In this document: one piece after another, positions 38,761 through 51,550 of the stretch | Layout of the letters: each line of letters opens with the position of its first letter | Position numbering within the stretch: the first letter of the stretch is position 1 | DNA from: Cinchona pubescens | Taxonomy: Eukaryota > Streptophyta > Magnoliopsida > Gentianales > Rubiaceae | Direction of reading: 5' to 3' | DNA: 64,000 nucleotides | Assembly: GCA_025175665.1 (NCBI GenBank) | Contig: JANKKI010000026.1 | Location: 930,001 to 994,000 of the forward strand | Position numbers and translations under genes: made by a program | Notes under the pieces: generated by a model | What the model saw: only the letters and a program-made list of their open reading frames with translations | The model's database searches: none | Told to the model about the DNA's origin: nothing

Positions 38761-39384
38761 TTTAGAAAAATTAACTCTCACTCTAAATAAAGGACTTTCA
38801 TTAGTTCAAAGTAACTATTAGGTATACATAGAAATGAGCTCCAAACTTCTCATGTGTATCTTCGTCAATTCATTCACTTTGAACATAATGTTGTTCATTA
38901 CTTTGAAGCTATTAATTAGTTAGAGACTTATTTAATTTTATCACTTATGATGGCTTACTTCAGTTGTAGCTTTCACCCCACCAATCACACCTAATTAATT
39001 TAACTTGCCACTCCTTATTTTCCATAAGTTGATTTCTTAACTAACTAAAACCAACTAAAGCATTGTCCATCGACAGATACCAGATTAGGTACTGCAACCT
39101 CACGTCACATAAGGTTGGATTTGGATATGAGGTCTAATTTTGTAGCCCACATGTCCACTCTCTATTTTGGTTCTGTTAGCTCACTAGCAAATGAGCTTGA
39201 ATTAGGCATACTGGTTATTTTTGTGTAATTTCTTGTTATTAAGAACTTGTCAGGTGGTGTATCACAACTTTTAATAATTTTACGCAAGTTAGAAGTGGGT
39301 AGGTTATGCTTTTTTTTTTTTTTCAAAATCAGGGCAGATCATGTGAAAAATATTATTTTTTATGCTTAGAAATATCATTATAAT

Positions 39385-39661
39385 TTACTGGTTTATGGAT
39401 ATGAGAATCAAAATTGATAATACTCATATGTTGTTTGTTTGAACACGATGTGAATCGTTTTATGGTAATGAAAATATTATAAAAAACACCATTTCATTTT
39501 TCAGACTTGAATTTCAAATTAATTAATCATAAACAGTAAGATAATGAAACACATCTCTATTTCAAATCAAATATCTAAGGAGGAATCATACAAACTCAAT
39601 AGTAGTGAACTTATGATTCTTATTCGTATTTTAATTTTTAAATGTGAACCAAACTCTCCTT
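39385..39661. mobile_element. Harbinger-like MITE, diverged copy
   Basis: Same internal order as 48928-49201: GGTTTATGGATATGAGAATC, AAAATTGATAATACTC, ATTTCAAATTAATTAATC, and a right end ATGTGAACCAAACTCTCC. Outer bases are partly lost. Confidence 0.55.
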
Positions 39662-42600
39662 GTAATTCACTCGCATTAGCTAATGAAACTAATTAACTAT
39701 TAACAACCATGCATACAACATATATCTAAGTGGAGAAGGTGGAGGTGATGAACTTGATTTGTTTTTGGGTTGGTGGGGGAAGTTTGGCTTAATTGATTAA
39801 TACTCTTAATCTGCTCCAAGTAGTGTTTTGGTATGCGCGCATTTAATTTGTTGAATATTGGTATGGAATCATGGGGACACATAGCGTGAGAGATGTCCAA
39901 AACAATATTATGAGAGAGTTTGGAGGATTAATATGAGATTTGCAGATGTTAGTGGACCGGCATACTATCCCGTAACCTCCACATATTTTGTTATCAAGTA
40001 ATACAAAAAATACTAAATTTCCCTTTCAAAGGTCAATGACAGTGGATGTTTGCTTAATTTAATTCAATGAATTGTATACAAAATAAATAGCCCTTTTATC
40101 TTAATGTATATTCCAATTCATTTCTAAACCAATAAAAACAATATTCAACCATCCATAGTGAGTTAATAGTGAGAATAAGGCAAACCAATTCATGTGTCTA
40201 CAATTTGGTTCATTCGAAACAGACATCATGTGAACAACTCAGGAAATGTAGCTTTGAGGTGGCGTTCTTTCCAACTCGACAGCTGGTTGGTTATGAAAAT
40301 TGTGGACTTTCTAATTTTAAAATAAAAATTTTGTTCAACAATTTTGGGTTGTGGCGGGGTTATTGGAAACTTCTTGTACGTAACGAATTTATGATATAAT
40401 ATTATGAATTTTTTAGTCTAAAATATTTTATATTATCAAATAAATGTGATATAAATTGATGTAGAGAGTATTAAATTGTATTATAAATTCAATTTATATA
40501 AATTTTTTGTGGAATTATACACATCAGATTATATAGCAAATTATGAATTGACATGGCCACAAATTGAGGTTGAGGCATTCCAATTCCTATCTTAATTCGA
40601 CACGCATTCAGTATAGATGCTTTCTTTGTTTTGTGTGTGCAAGTGTAGTGTAGTGTAGTGTAGTGTGATATACTAGTAGTCATTGTCGAATGATGGGAAA
40701 ATTAGTATAATGAAAGGTGTTATTTGCGTGTTACTTGTTCTGTCTCCAATCCAACTATCTCAAAGAATGCCATTTGTCGGCCACAGTATGTGGGATTAGT
40801 ATGAACATTTAGCTGTTCTTGCACTTAGAAGTATGGACAGACTTGATCGAATTTGGAACTTTGGTTGTGTTTGGATGGATGGATTTCAATTGAAGGAAAG
40901 ATCTGAAAAGAATGTATTTGAATTGGTTGAATTTGAAATGAAATGAAATTTGGGTAAATTTTAAATTCAGTTATTTAAATCACTCTCTCACTTATGTGTG
41001 AATTTTAAATTCACAACTAAGTTAATTATCTTGTTTAAATAATTTATTATAAATATGTTTGATTAAATTTCAAATCAAATTCACTCAAATTCCTCCTTTG
41101 TTGAGTGTTCATTAGGCGGTACATGAGGACAAATCTTTATATTCTTGGCTTGAAACCAGAAAATTCGACCGAAACTGGATTAAATATTTTGACTTGGACA
41201 ATGAGTATCAATATTCTTAAAATCTGACATTTTTTGGGAGTTAAATATTCGTCAATCAAATAGATCACAAAAACCCTCTATTTTTCAGCAACCTAAGAAA
41301 TGCCCCTCTGGAAAGAAACAACCATAAAATACATAAAAGGAATTTTGAATGAATTTATTCATCAAAAGAAACTTATGATGGTTTCAACTTTTTTAGACTC
41401 AAAGATGAGTGAATTTTGTCAATAAAACTATTTACTAGTATCACAAACATTAACCTTCTCTAGTTTGGGTTTTCTTCTCTATTTTTTCGTCCAATTTTCC
41501 ATCTATCATCCTCTGTGTTGTTGGATAAGAAAATAAATTTGAACATAGGAAAAGAAGAAAAGAGACTGAAAAATATAGCCATCCTCAGTTTATTTGTGTG
41601 TTCATCCTTTGGTTGTTAAACTGGAATTTTCAGTTCTTGGTTGTTAGAGACCGAAAATTCATGTTACCGACAACCAAGAATATGGACCCAAAAATAAGAA
41701 GAAAAATACTTTTTTATTTTTGTTATAACAAGAATGTGAAGGATAGTGACAACGGAAATCTCACTCCAAGTGAGAACCAACTTTAAAGTTAACCAATATT
41801 TTTAGAAAAGTTACTTATAGTTTTTTTTTTTTTAAAGGATAAATAACTTTTAAAAAGATAAAGACTAAAAAGAATTGTTTTTGTTTAGAAAAATTAAAAG
41901 ATATTTGCAAACACAACTCTACACATGTTTTTTCAAAATAGTATTTAAAAAAAAAAATAACTTATAACTTTTCATAAACAGTTGAAAACAATGCTATACA
42001 TACACTACAAGAATAAGCAAAAGCTACTTTGTTATAAAGTTTCTAATAACAGTGTACCTATTTAAAGTGACAAAAACACACTTTAAAATGAAACAAAAAA
42101 CACTGATGTGTCATTAGATTTGAAAAAGAAGGAATGGAATCCGATCAAAAATCTAAAATTAGAGGAATTATACATTCAATAGAATTTTGACTCATAAACT
42201 AATTTTAAAAAATGACTTTAAAATGTAATTTTATAAAGTATTTTCCTTCTAATGATATCAATAACTACCACAATATGGACAATATTTTAGAAGTGAGTTT
42301 AACCACCATAGCACATAATTGAAATCTGAATGCGACTCCTCAAGCTACTAAACGAATAACGATTCCATTCTCATGATCAGGAGCACCTAACATTGATGGC
42401 TCCCAACCTAACCAAATACAAAAGGAAAACAGGAAAAAAAAAATAAAAAACAAAAAACCTTCCTCCTTTGTCTCAAGGAATATTTTTATGAACGAAAATT
42501 CGTGCATCCACAAGATATAAAGTTTGTAAATGTCACGAGAACCTCACTTTTACAAAGTCTGTAAATGTCACGTGAACCCCACTCTGAATCTCGGACAAGA

Positions 42601-43339
42601 CACAAAATCTGTAAGTGTCACGTGAATCCCACTCTTAAATCTTGTAATAAGGTCCATAAATAAGTGCATGAACAAAAAATTTACCTTGTTTCAACCGTCC
42701 TACTCCAACTGGACTCATCGTATGGACCAATTCTGATAAAATCAATGACAATTGCTAGTGGTCTGATTGACATATGGGCCATCCCTACTTGGGCCAAATG
42801 CTAATATATTGTGAACTTTATAGACTTTCCGATTAGCAACACAATTTTTATTCTCTACTAGCCATAGGCTTGTAACCATCATCTGTGCGCTTTGCATGTC
42901 AATAAATCAATCAAATAACATTTCCCATCTGTGAGCATTGCATATCAATAAATCAACCAAATAACATTTCCAAAACAAAACTATAGAATCTAAGTGTATG
43001 GCGCATGCGCACATCCACATGTGGTAGATAGACAGGTTCTGTCTCTTGGAAAAGTTGATGAAAGAATTTTAACACTTACTAAAAATCATACCAAATCATT
43101 TTACAAAGAAATGTTTGATTGCTGAAGAAATTAGACACTCGAATCAAATCACCCTCCAAGTCAAAATATGACATGACATTCACCACCACCCCCCAACCCC
43201 TGGCCGCTTTTTTTCTCCGAGAGGGGGATTTATCTTCAAAAATTAATCCAATCCTTGAATGATCGTGTACCACGAGCAATGAGTCCAATAAGAGAGTCAG
43301 TCTATAGTCCAATTCAACTCTACTAGAAAGAGCCTTTCC
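39662..43339. other. Spacer with minor repeats
   Basis: No gene recognised. It includes a GTGTA pentanucleotide tract (about 40644-40667), a possible MITE at about 40865-41105, and CACGTG-containing tandem units at 42510-42650. Confidence 0.5.
42510..42650. repeat. Three tandem units with TGTCACGTGAA
   Basis: Blocks AAGTTTGTAAATGTCACGAG, AAGTCTGTAAATGTCACGTG and AAATCTGTAAGTGTCACGTG, each followed by an ACCYCACT-type block. Two contain the CACGTG palindrome (G-box core). Whether it is regulatory is unknown. Confidence 0.6.
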
Positions 43340-46300
43340 TCAGTTGGCAGACACAACCAGCCTTACACGAGCAGTAACTTCAGGATGAAGCTTCAGTTCT
43401 GCAACATATTCTCCTGTTTCCCGGATCTCTGGAATAGAAACTATCCTTTTGTCCACATCCCTAATGAATATTTGGATGAATTAGAAAATGTTTGACTTGC
43501 CACAACATATAGTTAGAAGTCAATACTAGTGTCTTCGACTTGTTTTACTCCAAATTGCAGACTTTCAGTAATTTACTAAATCAAGCAATAGCTACAGAAT
43601 CCGCACAGAACACATCCGTATCACTTAAAGCTTCAAAGCAACATGTATCAGTAGAATACAACTGTAAGCAAGTACCTCTGTATTTGTGCCTTGATTATGT
43701 CAACAAGATCTTGTGCAGTAACACTGCAAGAATAAGTAGCTGGGTGAAGTTATGAAGATAGTCAAATAAAAGGCAATTATTTCACATCTTCACTCACCTT
43801 CCAAATATTTGTTTGCCTTTGCCACCCTTGCGCTTTACTTTGAAAGCTCCAACAGTTTCAAAAATTAGTGCAAGCTGTTGTGCCTCTTCTCTCACCTGAA
43901 TGAAAGAATTTCTAAAATTTGTAAAGCACCGAGCCAAATGAAAAAAAGAATAGTAATGTCATGAATACTATTCTTCATTTAATAGCAATTGAACATTTAT
44001 TTTCCACCACCTTTCTGTTGAACATTGCCATGATTCTTCATGAATAGACAGGAAAAATACAAAAGTCCGATACCCATGTCAGATACATAAAATGTTGAGG
44101 ACACTTTTATAGATGACTTCAGTTAGCACAGCCCCTCTTGTAATTCATAAACACACCCAGACAAGACAAATATAACTGATAAGTGTCAATAGTCCAGATT
44201 TTGCAGAAGCTACCACTAGGTACTATCTACTGAAGCTTAAGATAATAGAAGTTCTTCACAAACCAAAATGCATTAGAAATGGAATACGCTTTGGATTTAA
44301 TTGACTGAATGACCTTTGGAGAAAGATTTCCATAATTGCATCCACACCAGTATCATGCACGTCAAATATGTCATACTAGAATCAAACAATTGCGATAAAA
44401 CATTCTTTTCTTTACTCCATTCAAAGATAAGAATACGATAAGGTGCGTAAGTACCCTGTTTTTCTCAGCCTCAATTCTCTCCTCTTCCATCTTCATTTCC
44501 CTGAAAGAAGATAAGAGCAAAGACAACATGTTATCTTGATATAAGCCAATTATTTACCCCAAATCTAATGCTTGCATGAGTTCTTACAGCTCCAAAAGAT
44601 GTATCAATCTTTCATGTACATATTATCCACCAATAGTCTAAAGGCAAGTATAAATGCCATGAACTTTTCAAAGAAAAGATATGCTTCCCTATCTAACCCT
44701 GATATCACTTTCAAGATGAATGGAAGTTTAACAGCTTGCACTATAATATACTGTGCTCAAACATAGGTGTCGAAGTTAGTAGCAAAGAGGAATTTGACAA
44801 CTCCTCCAAAGGGTGATAGGACTAACATGAAATTTTAGTAGGTAATATAGCCCATAATCATAACCTCGGAGGCAAAGCCAGTTTGAGCGCACAAACTTCT
44901 ACGACCATGAGAGGACCTACTCAACTCAAGGAAATCTTATCCTCCAAAAACTAGGAATATAAAGATCTTATAGTACATCTCCAATTAACAAGATATTATC
45001 AATTATACCAAAGCAATTCCTTTTGTAATATCAACAAACACGGTTGAAATCCATTTCCTTCACTAGATTGGAGACCGCATATTTTGGAAATTGGCTTGAA
45101 AAAGATATATTAGGAGCTGAGAGATAAAGGCTTCAACGGGTACAGCAACCAAGAGGGGCTAGTGCACATAACAAAGCCTATATCATAGTTACCGGAAACT
45201 CTCCCTGCCCCTACGAACTGCATACCGATTCATGCGTATCGAAACAAGAATCATTAGCATTTTGAAATGCGGCGATCACGTATTATAACGTCAAATGTAG
45301 CGAATCCTTATTAGGATAAGGTTTCTTTGTTTCTTTTTCTTTTTTCTACATGTTTCTTGCTTTGATTCTTTTTCTTTTTCATACATGTTTCTTTATTTTT
45401 TCATTTATTATTGGGAAAATGAGACAGTACTCTCTAAATTTACCTAATTAGAACTATTTAGTATTGCATTGAGAATAATGGTGCTTGAAAGTTGAGCATT
45501 TTCTTTTATCTAATCACTAAAAATTCAACATTTATTTAAATTTAATACTATCTACAACCAACTTTTTATTCCCATAACGTAGCAACTTTTTCTAAGAAGT
45601 GGATATAATGACGGATATCGACTAATCCTAACCTAACATATCCAATACTTTAAAAAGTGGTGAATCGCGCCCCTGTACCTGTATTGCATTTCCTAACGTA
45701 AACTATGACCTAAATGGCAGAGAAGTTTTTCCACTTACCCAATTTCTATCTCTCAGAATGATTATCATGGAGAACCAGAAAAACCTCAAACATTTTATAC
45801 CGTTTGGTGACATTATAACAACTGAACACATACAAACTAACAGTCCTGATTGGAGTTGCAACTGATCATGTATCATGAATTCTATCAAAATACACTATTT
45901 CTCAAATCTATTACATCATTTTTGCAAAATCTTCAACAGAGATCCTCATAGTAATGCAAACCAAGAATAAAACCAACAGGTAATTAAAAAAAAAGAACTC
46001 ATTTGCATCTTCTAGGTAAAATACCAACAGTTAAAGTTACTTACTTGAGAAGTGAGGGTGTCACAATTTGAGCTTTTCCCAATGGGAGCAAATAATTCCT
46101 ATAAAAACCAGCTTTAAGCATCCATAAGCTGACCCTTTTTGCCTAATTCTTGGACATCCTCCTTCAGTATAATCTGAACCCATCCACCCAAAAAAAAAAA
46201 AAAAAAAACCCACAAAAACCCATTAATCATTTTGCATGAAAATGCATAAAGAAACATAATTTTGCAAAAATAAAATAATCCCATTTCAGATACGGAATCA

Positions 46301-46472
46301 TATATTTTACCTTTCTTGTTTTCTTGGCTTTCTTTTGAGCCACAACTGTTAAAAATAAGGTTTTTTCAGTGAATTTTGTGGCTTCAGAGTTCATGGTTTT
46401 TGTTAAGAAGTGATTGTTGTTGAGCCATGAGGATGAAACCCATGATAGACTTGCTGATGCTGTTGACGCCAT
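43340..46472 (-). CDS. RPL9: 50S ribosomal protein L9, chloroplastic (6 exons)
   Basis: Nuclear gene for a plastid large-subunit protein that binds 23S rRNA. Exons: 46311-46472, 46045-46173, 44455-44500, 43798-43895, 43676-43723 and 43340-43460, all with GT-AG introns and matching phases. ATG at 46472 gives MASTASASLSW, a Ser/Thr-rich transit peptide, then VVAQKKAKKTRK. The bacterial L9 N-domain follows (ILKEDVQELGKKGQL, KAGFYRNYLLPLGKAQIVTP), then a charged linker helix (MKMEEERIEAEK) and the C-domain (GAFKVKRKGGKGKQIFG, TAQDLVDIIKAQIQ, IRETGEYVAELKLHPEVTAR), ending VVSAN. One frameshift in exon 2 (about 46114-46119) interrupts KAGF; everything else reads cleanly. About 200 codons, as expected. 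Confidence 0.93.
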
Positions 46473-48204
46473 TGCTGCTCTCTTCACTCTTGTTTGGTTC
46501 AGTCACTCTTTATCTGTATTTACTGAGGATGAGAAGAAAAGATAGGCTATCACTTTTTTGGGCCATAATAGATTAGGCCAGTGTTCTAATGTTGTGGGCT
46601 TTTCAAGAATTATGGTAGTAGGATATGGGACATATTCATATGAAAGTTTTAATGAGGATGGCCCATTCTTTATGCCCAATATTATACTAATCTGTTTTCA
46701 TACATTTTTTTTTTTTTGGTCTAGATGTTTATTGGAGATAAGTAGATAACTATAAGACAAATAGAAACCACATTGCTATTCTCACACAAAAAAAAAAAAA
46801 AAAGTTAAAAGAAACCAGATTTCTAACTAAAATAGAAATAGTAGTGGAAGAATGAGCTTTAAAGGAGAATAGAAAAACCTTTCCAATATATCTAGTAAAA
46901 TTTTCCATTCGTTCGCTAAAATAAAAATATTAGCACAAATCCAGAAAATATAGTTAGGTTAACGTGGCACAAATTCGTAGCTAATGATAATAAAGTGTTA
47001 TTATTTATACTTTCACTAAAAAAAAAAGTGTTGTTATTGTTAGGTTAATTAGGGGCCTCATCACGAACCGCTAATAGTTTAGCGGAAGAAATTCGCAACT
47101 AACCCGAATTTTGTTATACAATTTAAAGGGATTAATCTTAATCAACAGTTACTTTAATATTTAAAATACAAGATGATGTTGATGGAAGGGTATGATATGT
47201 GATCCCAAGAAAGTGTGACTTAGTTTTAAATTATAGGAGGGATTTCTTTGTTTATGAATATTGGTTATAAGAGGTAATTTGACTTATAATGAGCTATAAA
47301 TATGAAAGTGATATTGTAATTAATCATCTCACATATCCCCTTATTAAGTAATACCAATCCCAACTACTCCTAAACTTTCATGTTAACTATCTTGTTGGAT
47401 TGGTGGATTGGTGTACAAAATTAAAAAAATTATTAAAGTAATTAATTTTATATAAAGATAGTATACCTTTCCACTAATATTCCTCAACTAATAACCTTCT
47501 CCTCAATCAATATGCCGCTAAAAGTAAAGTTGAAAAAAAAATCATTTATTACTCCCTTGAATTCTTAAAATTACAGACTTTTTAATCACTTATCCTCCTC
47601 CATCATTCCAAATAGTTGGAATGACCATATTTTACATATATATTTCCATCACTTACGTCATCTCTTTGTGACATTAACATTTGGAACTTTTCAAAACAGG
47701 GGGAAGAAAAAGCAAAACAAAAACAGTCCTATAGATTAGGAAGGATTGGGACAGTTTAGGACACCCACCTACATGTGACAATTTGTTGAATTTAGTTGTC
47801 CAACATGATTTCAATTCAATGAACGATCATCAAAACCCTATAAACTACTTGCCACTGAAGACATCATTGTGGAGTGTTTCACGGTCGAATAACTGCGTAT
47901 TTTTAATGCAATTTGACATTTTTTTTCCCTAATACTAAAATGCAAATTGGTGGTTTAATTAAACACAGTCTTTATAGAATGCTGAGTCATTCATTGAATT
48001 CTTATATAGAAAGCAGCAAGTGGTGACTAAAAAATATTTTTAGCCACATATAAATTAATGGATCGTTAATGAAACTTTGACCTTTTAACTAAGGGGCTCG
48101 AAAGAAGGTTAATAACGTTCAAGGAATTAGGTCAATATTATTCTACTAATATATATCATAAAGAAAACAGCCCAAGACAAGAAAGACAGAAGTTATGTTG
48201 TGTT
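46473..48204. other. Spacer upstream of RPL9
   Basis: The first part should hold the RPL9 leader and promoter on the minus strand; no sharp TATA element was identified. No other gene seen. Confidence 0.45.
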
Positions 48205-48300
48205 TCGAAAACTCGATACAGTATAATATTATATCTTTCGAAATATTATATTATACAAATTTTTAAAATACAATTAGGTAATTTTATAGTGGAATTTCTT
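48205..48300. mobile_element. Foldback MITE (dispersed family), partial copy
   Basis: CGATACAGTATAATATT, then an AAATTTTTAAAATACAATTAG segment matches the centre of the family; the arms are mostly lost. Confidence 0.4.
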
Positions 48301-48927
48301 AATGTATTATAACTCACTTTTAACAGTAGTAGGTTTGCCCTGTGCCTACATGGAAAATTGTTACGTGGATTGGATTCATAATAGGTTTCATAACCATCAT
48401 AATCCATATTTATTTAAATCACTTTAACTCAATAAAATAAATTTTTTTTAAAAGTGATATGAATAAAGTTGAACTAAAAGATCTATAACACCTATCATAA
48501 ATTCCATCCATCTAAAAATTTCTTGTGTCTATGTAGGGTTAATTGCTCAAGTTTTGGCGTATTTGGACTTTGGAGTTAATCGACCTCAGTTGAAGCCTCG
48601 TCTTTCTTGACATGAAAGGATATATAATGTCAATCCAGCAGTCATTTAGTTATTGTTGAGGGTTTTCTCTTCTGGTGACGAATGGAAGAAAATATTATCT
48701 CGTTCAAGATACTATGGACCGAAAAAGAAACAACACGAAGTAATTTCTATGCACGATAATTAAAGAAGTAACTATGTTCACATTAATTGACAAGTATATC
48801 GAAGTAGAAGGACGAGCAGCTATTCAATTTTGGTGTAAACTCTCCTTTTAGTCTACTATTCTTATTTTGATAATTGATTGTTGATTAAAATTAAATATAC
48901 AAACAATAGAGCGTGAGAATAATTTTA

Positions 48928-49201
48928 GGAGGTGTTTGGTTTATGGGTATGAGAGGGGGAATGAAAATCAAAGTTAATGATACCCAAAAATATTATTTGA
49001 TTGAGTACTATGGAATCATTCTATGGGAATGAAAGTGTTAGAAAATGCCTACTTTCATTCTCTATTTGTGACATAAGTTTCAAATTGAGTAACTCATTCA
49101 TATTCAAACTAAACAAATAAGGGGAAATGATATAAATTCATACCAATAGTGAGGTTTATGATTTTCTCATTTCGATTCCCAATTATGAACCAAACACCTC
49201 T
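48928..49201. mobile_element. PIF/Harbinger-like MITE, 274 bp
   Basis: Ends GGAGGTGTTTGGTT and AACCAAACACCTCT are inverted repeats, flanked by TTA on both sides (48925-48927 and 49202-49204), the 3-bp target expected of Tourist-type elements. The interior has no coding. Best copy of a family with two more members in the window. Confidence 0.75.
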
Positions 49202-49204
49202 TTA

Positions 49205-50011
49205 AATTCGCGTAAAACTTCATTATTGAGGGTACTGAATTAGTATTGAAAATTTTGATACCGAGTACCGAATTTTGGTAAATGAGTGACAAGAGATGAA
49301 CTCATGAAAAAAAATAAAGAGTTGGGATAATCTTAAATTTTCGTGATAGTTCGTCAGTATAGTACTATTAAATTAGTATTGGAAATTTTGACACTAAGGG
49401 TCGATCAATTCTTTAAATGAATGCCACCTTGATCCTTTACCTTATCCCATATATATATATATATATATATGAGACCTAAGAGATTAAGTTCTTTAGATTT
49501 ACCCACCTTATTTATTAAATATGAATATATAATTATTACATCTTACTATCTATAAAGCACAAGATCCAATATTTTGATGTGATATCAAACTTAATGTATT
49601 TTTTTAATTATCCATTGTTTGTCTACGACAACTTATACATGTTGCCTAGCACAACACACTTCTCTTAACTCAACATTATTACAACTTGATTGTTCCATTT
49701 AGTTTGAAATTATTTTAAAAAGTTTTTAAAGCAAATTTTTTAAATTTGCAAACACTTGTGCCATTTGCACTAGCTAATATGAATAAAACATCTGCGGAGA
49801 GCGAGAAAGAAGGGTTTAAAAACAGGAAATAAAATTGATAACGGTAACGTGAACTTCGTGGATTTCCATTTGGATGGTTAGTTTTTTCATTATTTTTCAA
49901 ATAATATTTTATAATTTTTTTTATTTTTTTATTTTTTTATCTCGTAAAAAGAATTGTTATAATATTTTAAAAATAAATTTTAAAAATAATAACTCTATAA
50001 ATAGTTGTACC
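49205..50011. other. Spacer
   Basis: No gene. Short TA tract at about 49449-49471. Confidence 0.5.
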
Positions 50012-50523
50012 TGTTGGGTTTTGGACATTTACATATATATTAATTGTGTAATATGTACTATCATAATTAAATGGCCCAATATAAAGTGATCTAATATAAT
50101 TTAAGATAAATGAGCCTAAGTCATTTAATTAGTATGAGATTTTATGTGTAGATACTCTAAAATCTTATTTCCTATTTTTTATATGATGGGCAAAACTTAG
50201 GAATAAGGAAAATATATCTATATATAGGTTATGATCCCTAAATTCTATGTATGTTACTTTTCTTGACATCCTATCATCAGACAAGTGAGAACCCTATTCT
50301 CTAAAATACATACATAGTAATTTGGAAGAGTCACAATATTCAAGAGTCAAATTCGTAGGTTCAAGAATGACATCCGGATATTCAAGAATAACATCAATTC
50401 TTATGGATTTAGGTACGTTTCCGCATCGAGTATTTAATTTATATTCTTGATTATTAAACTGAAGGATTCGATTTATGATAACGTTGGTTGTCATGATATT
50501 AAAGTTAATTTATTATTCTAACA
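50012..50523 (+). repeat. 5' LTR of the Copia element
   Basis: 512 bp, from TGTTGGGTTTTGG to TTCTAACA. Aligns along its full length with 55965-56465. Confidence 0.88.
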
Positions 50524-51550
50524 AGTGGTATTAGAACATCTTCATATTGAATCATTGAGAAATCAGTTTTTTATTTATTTATTATGTGAGATTTCATATG
50601 GATCCAGTTCTTGAATTTGACAAATTTTTATGTGATTTAATTTGTTGTATTTAAGAACAATTGTAGTTATATTACGGATTTAAGTGGTTTTAGGTCCAAT
50701 AATTTTTATATTTATTCGGATTACATTGTTGGATTCAAAATTTTGATTTTTAATTTTTTTCCCTCTTGAATTTGTTTAGTATTAGAATTCAAAAAAAAAA
50801 AAAAAGACTTACCGTGCGGTCATGAACCGGATGTTCATGACCTAGAGGAATTAAGGATTTAAGATTCCTTGTTGGAATCAATTTGGTTTTTTAAAAAAAA
50901 AAAAGAAAAAAAAAAGGGATCGGCCATGAAGGTTTGAGTTCATGCCTCACGACGTTCATGGCCGAATCATTTTCGGCCTTATTTTTATTTTTTTAATTTT
51001 TGGTATTTTATTTGGTTTTTTTTGGAAAAATAATTAAATTCAAAATTTGGTAAATTAATTAAGAATATCTAATGTTCAAAAATATATTGATTAACACAAC
51101 ATACTATCAAAATAGTCCCTCTTGTGTAGGTCAATTTATTTTAGAATATTAAGATGATTGTACATTTGTAATTCATGCGGATATTTATCGACCAAAATCA
51201 TCGATGAAGGTTAATATTTGGTCGAATTACATATACACATGTGGTTATAAATATGTGACAATTATTTGGTATTCCATATGAATAATAAGTCAGTCAAAAG
51301 ATAAACTTATTATTTGACAGGATTTATTGTCAATATTTGATTACTACACCAAGAGTATCACTTACAAGTTAATATTTATGTTCAAAGACTAAATATTAAT
51401 GTTGTGTTAGGTATCTTGTGATGGGCCCTACCATTATTTGAATTTAATTTATTATTTAAAATTCAAAACCTGTGCGAATATGTTGTTTTGTTCTATTTTC
51501 AGTTAATGCATATACTTCTATGATATCTGTCAACATCAATTCTATCACTA
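50524..51550 (+). other. Copia untranslated leader
   Basis: Starts with the primer-binding site at 50526-50537. Holds A-runs and GGCCATGAA / TTCATGGCC inverted words near 50935-50970. No coding. Confidence 0.6.
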
